A stretch of DNA of 7,562 bases from Bacteroidota bacterium (lineage in GTDB: Bacteria > Bacteroidota > Bacteroidia > Bacteroidales > P3), in contig JAUNWC010000064.1 in the NCBI GenBank assembly GCA_030540495.1, positions 1 to 7,562 of the forward strand, written 5' to 3'. Position 1 is the stretch's first letter, and each line of letters starts with the position of its first letter. A program made the translations under genes and the position numbers. Positions 1-4,702 of the stretch are shown piece by piece. The notes beneath the pieces are model-generated. The model did no database searches. It was not told the DNA's origin and worked only from the letters and a program-made list of their open reading frames with translations.

Positions 1-29
1 AGAAAATAGAAGTAATAATTTGTTAAAGA

Positions 30-75
30 GTTTCATTACTGAAAAAAGTAGTGAGACGTCTTTTTGTTTCTTTTT
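30..75 (+). terminator. candidate intrinsic terminator of a gene left of the window
   Basis: An 11-bp stem pairs 30-40 with 47-57 around a 6-base loop (GAAAAA), and is followed by GTCTTTTTGTTTCTTTTT. Two of the pairs are T opposite G, which are G-U wobbles in plus-strand RNA but A-C mismatches in minus-strand RNA. The hairpin therefore fits a plus-strand transcript. The T run starts three bases after the stem, slightly further than ideal. Confidence 0.55.
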
Positions 76-120
76 GAGGTGTGAATTATCGGAGGGAAAT
101 GGGAAAACAGCGGAGTAAAA

Positions 121-193
121 AGTTGGGATAAGTTGGATAGGATAGGATAGGTTAGCATAAGTTGTAATAGGTTAGCATAGGTTGTAATAGGTG
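121..193 (+). repeat. 10-bp-unit intergenic repeat array, locus A
   Basis: Successive units begin with GTT at exact 10-base steps: GTTAGCATAA (151), GTTGTAATAG (161), GTTAGCATAG (171), GTTGTAATAG (181). They are preceded by GTTGGGATAA (122) and a degenerate GGATA-rich stretch (132-150). The consensus is about GTTRGNATAR. The same units recur at 4568-4594 (opposite strand) and 7431-7504, so this is a dispersed family and not a local accident. The array is non-coding and its function is unknown. Confidence 0.85.
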
Positions 194-205
194 GCTGTGT
201 CTACA

Positions 206-259
206 AAGAATAGAGAAGGGAGTGGAAAGAAAATTCTTTCCGCTCCCTTCTCTATTCTT
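206..259. repeat. long 26-bp hairpin downstream of rpoD
   Basis: Bases 206-231 pair with 234-259 through 26 consecutive positions. The only non-Watson-Crick pair is T223 opposite G242, a wobble in plus-strand RNA. Just two bases separate the arms, so in RNA the loop would open to about four bases or more. It lies 90 bp beyond the rpoD stop codon. Neither side has a clear T run, so it is not a standard intrinsic terminator. It may stabilise 3' ends, act as a two-way transcription barrier between convergent genes, or be a remnant of a small palindromic element. Confidence 0.8.
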
Positions 260-328
260 AACTTCCTTTTAACTCCCTCTCTTCTCTAATTTCCTTTTTT
301 CTCCCTTTTCTTTTTTAACTTCATTGTT
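243..328. repeat. three degenerate 28-30 bp pyrimidine-rich direct repeats
   Basis: CTCCC occurs at 243, 273 and 301, each time followed by a C/T-rich stretch, then by TAACTT or TAATTT, then by a T-rich end. The first repeat overlaps the right arm of the 206-259 hairpin. Almost all bases between 234 and 320 are pyrimidines on the plus strand, so the rpoD 3' untranslated RNA would be nearly all purine. Such tracts can adopt unusual DNA structures, but nothing here shows that it does. Confidence 0.55.
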
Positions 329-349
329 TTGGAAGAAATCAAAGAAAAC

Positions 350-1213
350 TTATCCTAAATATGATTTTAAAATAGAACTTCTTGAGGTTTGTTTTAGTCT
401 TTTTATGGCTTTTTCTTTTATCTGTCGCACTCTTTCTCGAGTTAAATCAAATCTTTCGCCAATTTCATCTAAGGTCATAGGAGTGTATCCGTCTAAACCA
501 AAAAACATTCTTATTATATCGGCTTCTTTGTTGGAAAGAGTGGAAACGGCTCGGTTGATTTCGGTTTTAAGACTTTCGTACATCAATTCGCTCTCTGGGG
601 TGACATTGTCCTCAGAACGCATAAAATCGTACATTGTGTTGTCTTCATCGTTTGCCAAAGGCGCATCCATAGAAAGATGTTTGCCCGAATGTCTCATACT
701 TTCCTTTACATCTGTATCTGGTATATCCAACAAAGCAGCAACCTCTTCATAGTTTGGAGTACGCTCGTATTCTTGCTCCAATTTGGCAAAGGTCTTATTA
801 ATTTTGTTCATAGAGCCTATTTTGTTTAGAGGCAAACGAACTATACGACTTTGCTCAGCCAAAGCTTGCAAGATACTCTGTCTTATCCACCAAACTGCAT
901 ATGAAATAAATTTGAAACCTCTTGTCTCATCAAAACGTTGTGCAGCTTTTATAAGTCCTACATTTCCTTCGTTGATAAGGTCTGGTAGGGACATACCTTG
1001 ATTTTGGTATTGTTTTGCCACAGAAACCACAAATCTTAGGTTTGCCTTAGTAAGTCTATCCAATGCTCGTTGGTCGCCTTGCTTGATTTTTTGTGCTAAA
1101 ATAACCTCTTCCTCCGGGGTAATCATCTCCAAACGACCAATTTCTTGCAAATATTTGTCCAAGGAGGTAATTTCCCTATTGGTTAATTGCTTAGATATCT
1201 TAAGTTGTCTCAT
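350..1213 (-). CDS. rpoD: primary RNA polymerase sigma factor RpoD (sigma-70 family)
   Basis: This is the housekeeping sigma factor, which directs core RNA polymerase to most promoters. At 287 residues it has the short form usual in Bacteroidota, with no long region 1.1. Region 1.2 lies at about residues 18-50 (SLDKYLQEIGRLEMITPEEE). Regions 2.1-2.4 span about 54-127 and include NLRFVVSVAKQY, the DLINEGNVGLIKA core-binding segment and RGFKFISYAVWWIRQSI, which melts and reads the -10 type element. Region 3 is at about 134-205. Region 4 has its DNA-binding helix-turn-helix at about 246-273 (MTLDEIGERFDLTRERVRQI). The carboxyl end LKSYLG is typical of the family. The ATG start is supported by MRQLKISKQLTNRE, the standard amino-terminus of Bacteroidales RpoD. 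Promoters elsewhere in this window (tRNA-Ser, prmC, parC) carry the TAnnTTTG element expected for this factor. No canonical terminator follows; the 206-259 hairpin is the nearest structure. Confidence 0.97.
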   Translation of the reverse strand: MRQLKISKQLTNREITSLDKYLQEIGRLEMITPEEEVILAQKIKQGDQRALDRLTKANLRFVVSVAKQYQNQGMSLPDLINEGNVGLIKAAQRFDETRGFKFISYAVWWIRQSILQALAEQSRIVRLPLNKIGSMNKINKTFAKLEQEYERTPNYEEVAALLDIPDTDVKESMRHSGKHLSMDAPLANDEDNTMYDFMRSEDNVTPESELMYESLKTEINRAVSTLSNKEADIIRMFFGLDGYTPMTLDEIGERFDLTRERVRQIKEKAIKRLKQTSRSSILKSYLG

Positions 1214-1245
1214 AATTCAATATTAAACACTCTATTTTCTTTTGA

Positions 1246-1253
1246 CAAGAATA
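1246..1253 (-). promoter_or_regulatory. weak candidate -7 element for rpoD
   Basis: On the minus strand this reads TATTCTTG, matching 7 of the 8 positions of the Bacteroidota element TAnnTTTG. It lies about 33 bases before the rpoD start codon, a plausible 5' leader. No TTTG stands at the expected 19-base spacing upstream, and the region is AT-rich, so a chance match is possible. Confidence 0.25.
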
Positions 1254-1291
1254 CTTACGTTAAAAATGCAAAAATGTTGCATAAAAGTGTA

Positions 1292-1316
1292 AAAATTTTA
1301 ACTTTTTTGTTAAAAA
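1292..1316 (-). terminator. candidate weak terminator after the anti-sigma gene
   Basis: On the minus strand a 7-bp stem (TTTTAAC with GTTAAAA, plus-strand positions 1297-1303 and 1310-1316) encloses a 6-base loop and is followed directly by five T residues. It starts 13 bases beyond the stop codon of the CHU_C-domain gene. The stem has only one G-C pair, so termination would be inefficient and some read-through into rpoD is possible. Confidence 0.4.
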
Positions 1317-1329
1317 ATCTTTTTTCCTC

Positions 1330-2169
1330 TTATCTCAAAAGCAATAGACTTCCTTTCTGAGTGTGTTTTTTGTTTTGGCTATCTTTGTAGGTTATTATAT
1401 AGACATACACCCCTTTTGGAGCCATAGACCCTTTAACATCTCCATTCCAACCTTCGTTTATGTTTTTGCTTGAATAGACTTGCATACCTGTACGGCTAAA
1501 AATTTTCATTTCAAATTCAGAGATTTGTTTTTCGCTTTCGGGTTTGAATATGTTGTTGGTGGCTTCACCCGGAGTAAAAGCATTGGGAATAAACAATTCT
1601 TCTGCCTCAGGGACTTCTTCCAAAGGAACGTCTATTTTCTTTGTAGGAGTAGTGGATAGGGGTGGAGCAATGGAATCTGTGTTTGTAACAATGGCTTGTT
1701 TTTCTTGCTCCAACATAGGCTCACTTTCAACAACAATATCCAATATTGATTGCTCTTGTGTATTTATATCTGAGTAAGAAGTTTCTTGGCCATATTGTTC
1801 CAAAGTACTTGAATTGGAAGAAATGTTTTGTTTGTTGCTTGCTTTTGTATTGTTTAGATTTTCTTCCAAAGTTATTATATTAGTGATAATGGTAGAGGCT
1901 ACACTTTTGTTTTTTATTATGCTGTTTGTTTTATTGTTTTGCAAGGCTATGGTGCTTTGTTGCTTGTTTGGAATAAAAACAAAATACATAACAGCAATAG
2001 CCAATAAAACTATTCCTACTAAGGACAAAGATTTGAAAGGAAAGCCTTTTTTGTCCAAGTGCTTTTCTATGTTGTCCCAAATCTTAGCATCGGGTTGCTC
2101 CTCGTATTTGCTTAATCTGTCTTTAAAATTATCTAAATTATCATTAGATGCGTTATAATATGTACTCAT
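1330..2169 (-). CDS. membrane-anchored presumed anti-sigma factor with C-terminal CHU_C domain
   Basis: This 279-residue protein has four visible parts. Residues 1-45 are cytoplasmic if the topology is N-in and include EQPDAKIWDNIEKHLDKK, which resembles the P-x-x-x-W-x-x-I-x-x-x-L segment seen ahead of the membrane helix in many Bacteroidota proteins encoded beside ECF sigma genes. One hydrophobic helix follows at about 47-66. A Ser/Thr/Asn/Glu-rich low-complexity linker runs from about 68 to 190. The last domain, 192-279, matches the gliding-motility C-terminal domain (CHU_C, type B sorting signal of the type IX secretion system): IPNAFTPGEATNNIFKPE, MKIFSRTGMQVYSS, GWNGDVKG, PKGVYVYIITYKD and a final KGSLLLLR. 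The gene starts 4 bp after the ECF sigma stop codon, so the two are probably cotranscribed and translationally coupled. From gene order and topology I infer that the amino-terminal part holds the ECF sigma factor and the periplasmic CHU_C domain senses or docks something. No zinc anti-sigma motif (HxxxCxxC) is present. Alternatively it is an ordinary type IX cargo with an unusually placed signal anchor. Confidence 0.8.
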   Translation of the reverse strand: MSTYYNASNDNLDNFKDRLSKYEEQPDAKIWDNIEKHLDKKGFPFKSLSLVGIVLLAIAVMYFVFIPNKQQSTIALQNNKTNSIIKNKSVASTIITNIITLEENLNNTKASNKQNISSNSSTLEQYGQETSYSDINTQEQSILDIVVESEPMLEQEKQAIVTNTDSIAPPLSTTPTKKIDVPLEEVPEAEELFIPNAFTPGEATNNIFKPESEKQISEFEMKIFSRTGMQVYSSKNINEGWNGDVKGSMAPKGVYVYIITYKDSQNKKHTQKGSLLLLR

Positions 2170-2173
2170 AGTT

Positions 2174-2716
2174 TTATTGTTTTTTTATTTGGTTCAAAAA
2201 ATTTTTCATTTTTATTTTTGCTCGCATATTTATTGACCTTATTGTAGAGGCGTTGCGTTTGGTTATACTCTCTACTTCTTTATAAGACAAGTCCTCTAAC
2301 TCCAACATATTAAAAATTATTCTCTCTTCCTTTTTCAAAGAAAACAAGGCTTGCAAAAGTTCTTTGGTGGTAAATTTTTCTGTATCCACATCAAAAACAA
2401 AGTCCTCCTGTTCAGCAATATTCTCCACTTCATAGGAAGCAAAGATTTTTTTCTTGCTTTTGAAATGTGTTAGTATATTGTTAACAAAAACTTTTCTAAT
2501 CCAGGCATCAAGGTTTGATATGTTTTCAAAGTATTTTGGAGCAGAAAATATTTTTATAAAAGTATCCTGCAACATATCCTCTGCATCTTCTCTGTTTGAT
2601 AGATACCTAAGGCATATAGCAAACATTTTAGAAGAATAAGTCTCGTAGAGCGCTTTCTGATACTCCCTTTCTTCTCTAAAACAACCTTTGATAATGTCTT
2701 CTTGTGTGTATTTCAT
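2174..2716 (-). CDS. ECF-type RNA polymerase sigma factor
   Basis: This 180-residue alternative sigma factor has the two-domain layout of the extracytoplasmic-function class. Region 2 covers about residues 20-90 (LYETYSSKMFAICLRYLS, then NREDAEDMLQDTFIKIF, then LDAWIRKVFVNNILTHFK). A variable linker runs from about 91 to 117. Region 4 is at about 118-172, with the helix-turn-helix LSYKEVESITKRNASTIRS followed by NMRAKIKMK. The usual G-I-S-E-G-T turn of region 4 is replaced by KRNAST, so its -35 preference may be unusual. The start codon at 2714-2716 gives a family-typical length. The gene lies 65 bp downstream of rsmG and 4 bp upstream of the membrane protein that probably regulates it. It has its own candidate ECF-type promoter at 2738-2762. 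The regulon cannot be told from sequence; no target gene such as a SusC/SusD pair follows. Confidence 0.93.
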   Translation of the reverse strand: MKYTQEDIIKGCFREEREYQKALYETYSSKMFAICLRYLSNREDAEDMLQDTFIKIFSAPKYFENISNLDAWIRKVFVNNILTHFKSKKKIFASYEVENIAEQEDFVFDVDTEKFTTKELLQALFSLKKEERIIFNMLELEDLSYKEVESITKRNASTIRSINMRAKIKMKNFLNQIKKQ

Positions 2717-2737
2717 ACTTTTTTCTACGTAAAGTAA

Positions 2738-2762
2738 GACTTAGAAACTTGAATTTTGTTGC
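2738..2762 (-). promoter_or_regulatory. candidate autoregulated ECF promoter
   Basis: Read on the minus strand, GCAAC (plus positions 2758-2762) is followed after 17 bases by GTC, inside AAGTCTTAC. An AAC core in the -35 region and a GTC core in the -10 region are common in promoters used by ECF sigma factors. The site lies about 22 bases before the ECF start codon and upstream of it is a T9 tract. No match to the housekeeping TTTG-N19-TAnnTTTG pattern was found here. The assignment rests on one copy. Confidence 0.4.
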
Positions 2763-2781
2763 AAAAAAAAAGAAAAATTTT

Positions 2782-3423
2782 TTACTTCGCTCTTATATAC
2801 ACCAAACACTTTGTATTAAAATATTCCTCTTTAGGAAACATATTTTTGAGGTCAAATATTTCGTAATAGCCTGTATAGTTAGCCATTTCTTCATATGCAT
2901 CGGAGCCTTTTAGGTATAGTATTCCGTTTTGTAGTTTGTTGAAAGATGTTTTTTTTATCTTGCCCTTTGCCAACTTAAGAAAATCTTGCATATTGGTAAC
3001 AGCGCGTGAAACTATAAAATCGTACTTATCCTTGATATCCATACAATCAATTTGCTCTGCAATAATATTTTGCAGCCCCAATTCATTAGCCACAGATTGA
3101 ACAACTTTTATTTTTTTTGCCGTCCTGTCTATTAGATGAAAAGAGCATTGTGGAAAAAGTATTGCCAAAGGTATGCCGGGAAAACCTCCTCCTGTGCCAA
3201 TATCTAATATTTTTGTATCTTCGTCAAAAGAACTTATTTTTCCAATAGACAAAGAATGAAGTATGTGATGAGAAAACAAGTTGTCTATATCTTTGCGTGA
3301 GATAACATTTATTTTTTCGTTCCATTCCTTATAAAGAGAGGGCAACATAGAATATTGCTCTGTTTGTTTGGGAGAAAGAAAAGGGAAAAGTTGCTCCAAT
3401 GTTTTTATGTTTTCGTTATTCAT
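2782..3423 (-). CDS. rsmG: 16S rRNA (guanine-527-N7)-methyltransferase RsmG (GidB)
   Basis: RsmG transfers a methyl group from S-adenosylmethionine to N7 of G527 in the 530 loop of 16S rRNA. The protein has 213 residues, the usual size. The amino-terminal helical part ends in the family motif NLFSHHILHSLSI (about 48-60). The S-adenosylmethionine-binding loop is ILDIGTGGGFPGIPLAI (72-88). The following acidic strand and helix are LIDRTAKKIKVVQSVANEL (97-115), and the DFIVSRAV motif (135-142) and NGILYLKG (166-173) complete the Rossmann core. The start ATG gives MNNENIKTLEQLFPFLS, consistent with relatives. No clear promoter lies in the 35 bp between it and the tRNA terminator, so it may depend on read-through from upstream or on an unrecognised promoter. 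In other bacteria loss of RsmG gives low-level streptomycin resistance (family knowledge). Confidence 0.96.
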   Translation of the reverse strand: MNNENIKTLEQLFPFLSPKQTEQYSMLPSLYKEWNEKINVISRKDIDNLFSHHILHSLSIGKISSFDEDTKILDIGTGGGFPGIPLAILFPQCSFHLIDRTAKKIKVVQSVANELGLQNIIAEQIDCMDIKDKYDFIVSRAVTNMQDFLKLAKGKIKKTSFNKLQNGILYLKGSDAYEEMANYTGYYEIFDLKNMFPKEEYFNTKCLVYIRAK

Positions 3424-3451
3424 TACTTATTACTACACTATATTTTTATAT

Positions 3452-3486
3452 TAAAAAAAGGTTAAAGACCAATAAGTCCTTAACCT
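3452..3486 (-). terminator. intrinsic terminator of the tRNA-Ser gene
   Basis: An imperfect hairpin pairs 3459-3465 with 3480-3486 (7 bp, AGGTTAA with TTAACCT) and 3467-3469 with 3476-3478 (3 bp), with one A-C mismatch between them and a 6-base loop. On the minus strand it is followed directly by seven T residues (3458-3452). On the plus strand it is also followed by a T7 run, so it could work both ways. It lies 18 bases beyond the tRNA 3' end and 36 bases before the rsmG start codon, and would separate the two units. Confidence 0.7.
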
Positions 3487-3503
3487 ATGTTTTTTTATTT
3501 TCT

Positions 3504-3591
3504 TGGCGGAGAGTGAGGGATTCGAACCCCCGGAGGTGTTACCCTCAACGGTTTTCAAGACCGCCGCTATCGACCACTCAGCCAACTCTCC
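3504..3591 (-). tRNA. tRNA-Ser (anticodon UGA), CCA encoded
   Basis: The 88-base minus-strand product folds as a class II tRNA. The acceptor stem pairs GGAGAGT (3585-3591) with ACTCTCC (3508-3514). The D arm follows with TGGCTGAGTGGTCGATAGC. The anticodon stem is GCGGT/ACCGT around loop CTTGAAA, which puts anticodon TGA at 3555-3557. A long variable arm (GAGGGTAACACCTC) is diagnostic of serine or leucine tRNAs, and the T arm contains GGTTCGAAT. The discriminator base is G, as required for serine, and the terminal CCA is encoded in the DNA (3504-3506). It reads UCN codons, mainly UCA. It stands between prmC and rsmG with its own promoter and terminator. Confidence 0.97.
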
Positions 3592-3596
3592 ACTTG

Positions 3597-3627
3597 CAAA
3601 AGTAGTCTAAATTTTCTTTATGACAAA
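3597..3627 (-). promoter_or_regulatory. Bacteroidota-type promoter of tRNA-Ser
   Basis: On the minus strand TTTG (3624-3627) is followed by exactly 19 bases and then TACTTTTG (3597-3604), an exact match to the Bacteroidota consensus TTTG-N19-TAnnTTTG used by the primary sigma factor. The -7 element ends 5 bases before the first base of the mature tRNA, so transcription would start at or within a few bases of the tRNA 5' end. The -33 element lies 7 bases after the prmC stop codon. Confidence 0.85.
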
Positions 3628-3634
3628 TATTTTT

Positions 3635-4501
3635 TCACTTTTTTTCTAAAAAAATAAAACGCTCTTTGCCAAATACATCTTGTTTTATCTCTTTAATGTA
3701 TTCTGTATCAGAGAAAAGATTGGAAGTTTCTATGGATAAATTTTCGTTAATTTCTAAGTATAATCTTCCCTTACTTTTTAGGTGTTTTTGTGCAAATTCT
3801 TTGATTTTTTGATAAAAAACAAGTGGATTTTCATCCTCTACAAATAGGGCAATATTTGGCTCGTATTTAAGAACATTGTTTTTCATAAGAATTTTTTCTT
3901 TTTGCATAACATAAGGAGGATTGGAAACAATAACATCAAACTTTTGCTCTATATCAAAATCTCCTAACAAATCCCCTTGCACAAAATTTATATCCAAATC
4001 CAATTGCTTGCCATTTTGTTTTGCCAAAAGCAAAGCGGGGCAAGAAACATCCATAGCAAAAACCTTGCTTTTAGGAAGATTGTTTTTCAATGCTAAGGCT
4101 ATGCAACCACTTCCTGTGCAGAGGTCTATAATGTTATTAGGAGAAAGTTTTTGCTCCAAAGCAACAATTTTGTGACATAACTCTTCGGTTTCTTGTCTTG
4201 GAATTAAGACATTTTCGTTTATGTTTATGCAAAGATTATAAAAGTATGTTTTTTTTAGAATTTGTTGAATAGGTTTTTCTTTTTTTAGTTGCTCAGTGGC
4301 AAGCACAATATTTAGCAATTCAGATTCGTTGATTTTCTCCTCAGCAAAGGCTAACAAATGTGCCGAGTTTATTTTGCAATATTCTTCAAACAATATGTTT
4401 GTAAGCGATTTTATTTCATCTGCACTATATTTCTTTTGCAATTCTACAAAAATATATTCCCTTATATCCTTTATTGAGTTTGACTTGGTTTTCATTGCCA
4501 T
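3635..4501 (-). CDS. prmC: peptide chain release factor N5-glutamine methyltransferase PrmC (HemK)
   Basis: PrmC methylates the glutamine of the GGQ motif in release factors RF1 and RF2, which speeds peptide release at stop codons. The protein has 288 residues, close to the family norm. The amino-terminal helical domain (about 1-75) binds the release factor. It leads into KPIQQILKKTYFYNL and the conserved VLIPRQETEEL (98-108). The S-adenosylmethionine-binding motif is IIDLCTGSGCIALAL (124-138). The catalytic SNPPY motif is at 193-197 and holds the substrate glutamine amide. The end VFGKERFIFL resembles the conserved G-x-x-R-F close of the family. The two in-frame ATG codons at residues 1 and 3 are both possible starts; the first is used here. 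A perfect -7 promoter element lies at 4525-4532. No terminator separates prmC from the tRNA gene, so prmC transcripts may run through tRNA-Ser. RF1 or RF2 genes are not in the window. Confidence 0.96.
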   Translation of the reverse strand: MAMKTKSNSIKDIREYIFVELQKKYSADEIKSLTNILFEEYCKINSAHLLAFAEEKINESELLNIVLATEQLKKEKPIQQILKKTYFYNLCININENVLIPRQETEELCHKIVALEQKLSPNNIIDLCTGSGCIALALKNNLPKSKVFAMDVSCPALLLAKQNGKQLDLDINFVQGDLLGDFDIEQKFDVIVSNPPYVMQKEKILMKNNVLKYEPNIALFVEDENPLVFYQKIKEFAQKHLKSKGRLYLEINENLSIETSNLFSDTEYIKEIKQDVFGKERFIFLEKK

Positions 4502-4524
4502 ATATCATAGAATAGTTACTTTTG

Positions 4525-4532
4525 CAAAATTA
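4525..4532 (-). promoter_or_regulatory. -7 element of the prmC promoter
   Basis: On the minus strand this reads TAATTTTG, a full match to TAnnTTTG, and is followed by CA as in many Bacteroidota promoters. It lies 23 bases before the prmC start codon, giving a leader of about 15-20 bases. The -33 position reads GTCC, not TTTG, so the promoter may be weak or activator-dependent. Confidence 0.6.
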
Positions 4533-4567
4533 CTACAATAATAACAAATAAGGACTATACCTCCAAC

Positions 4568-4594
4568 CTATGCTAACTTATTATAACCTATAAC
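4568..4594 (-). repeat. 10-bp-unit intergenic repeat array, locus B
   Basis: On the minus strand the units read GTTATAG (4588-4594), GTTATAATAA (4578-4587) and GTTAGCATAG (4568-4577), then GTTGGAGG. These are the same units as at 121-193 and 7431-7504. The nearby GCATAAGC (minus strand, 4598-4605) also recurs at 7511-7518. The array lies between the divergent prmC and parC promoters, upstream of both. Confidence 0.75.
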
Positions 4595-4615
4595 CATGCT
4601 TATGCCTCTTATAAA

Positions 4616-4636
4616 AACAGGCTGTGCCTGCCTGTT
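4616..4636. repeat. hairpin upstream of the parC promoter
   Basis: AACAGGC (4616-4622) pairs with GCCTGTT (4630-4636) across a 7-base loop. An alternative fold in the same place pairs CAGGC with GCCTG around TGT (4618-4630). The second form has the AGGC-NNN-GCCT layout also found as AGGC-AAA-GCCT at 7446-7456. The hairpin ends 17 bases before the parC -7 element, so it covers the place where the -33 element should be. Confidence 0.55.
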
Positions 4637-4653
4637 AGGTTAGTTTTTTTTTA

Positions 4654-4661
4654 TATCTTTG
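4654..4661 (+). promoter_or_regulatory. -7 element of the parC promoter
   Basis: TATCTTTG is a full match to TAnnTTTG and is followed by CAG. Exactly 19 bases upstream stands CCTG (4631-4634), a half match to TTTG. Transcription would begin near 4666-4668, which places the GTG at 4664 before or at the transcript start and supports translation from the ATG at 4703 with a leader of about 35 bases. Confidence 0.65.
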
Positions 4662-4702
4662 CAGTGTTGTTTTTTTTGGGTAGAGTACAATCAAATAAGA
4701 GA

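Larger units (their letters stand above)
1..349. other. gene-free, repeat-rich spacer left of rpoD
   Basis: No credible coding region is present here on either strand. The open frame that begins at 324 on the plus strand is antisense to rpoD. The spacer contains, in order, a plus-strand hairpin with a T-rich tail (30-75), a short purine-rich stretch, a 10-bp-unit repeat array (121-193), a long hairpin (206-259) and a pyrimidine-rich tract (234-320) with three degenerate repeats that each start with CTCCC. Because rpoD ends at 350 on the minus strand and the first hairpin is oriented for plus-strand RNA, this is probably a gap between convergent genes, with the other gene beyond the left edge. 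Confidence 0.75.

Noticed and set aside
121..193. CRISPR array or telomere-type repeat (GGTTAG)
   Set aside because: The units are 10 bp with no spacers, and GGTTAG occurs only within a variable 10-base unit and not as a pure hexamer run. There are no Cas genes nearby.
1270..1277. CATTTTTG on the minus strand as an rpoD -7 element
   Set aside because: The first consensus base is wrong and no TTTG is at the right spacing. The stretch is a low-complexity A/T run.
1814..2158. Plus-strand open frame antisense to the anti-sigma gene, rich in hydrophobic residues
   Set aside because: Its apparent membrane segments come from the antisense of an Asn/Lys/Glu-rich linker and a membrane helix. The minus-strand frame has a clear domain match and fits the operon.
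3399..3605. Plus-strand open frame of 68 codons with RVRDSNPRRCYPQRF
   Set aside because: It is the antisense of tRNA-Ser. This peptide is a well-known false translation of tRNA genes, and the RNA fold explains the bases fully.
3504..3627. tRNA-Ser as an integration site for a mobile island
   Set aside because: No integrase, no direct repeat of the tRNA end and no foreign-looking genes are seen on either side; the neighbours are core genes.
4664..4702. GTG start giving a 13-residue longer ParC
   Set aside because: The GTG lies 3 bases after the -7 element, at or before the expected transcript start, and the extra residues do not resemble ParC. The ATG at 4703 is preferred.
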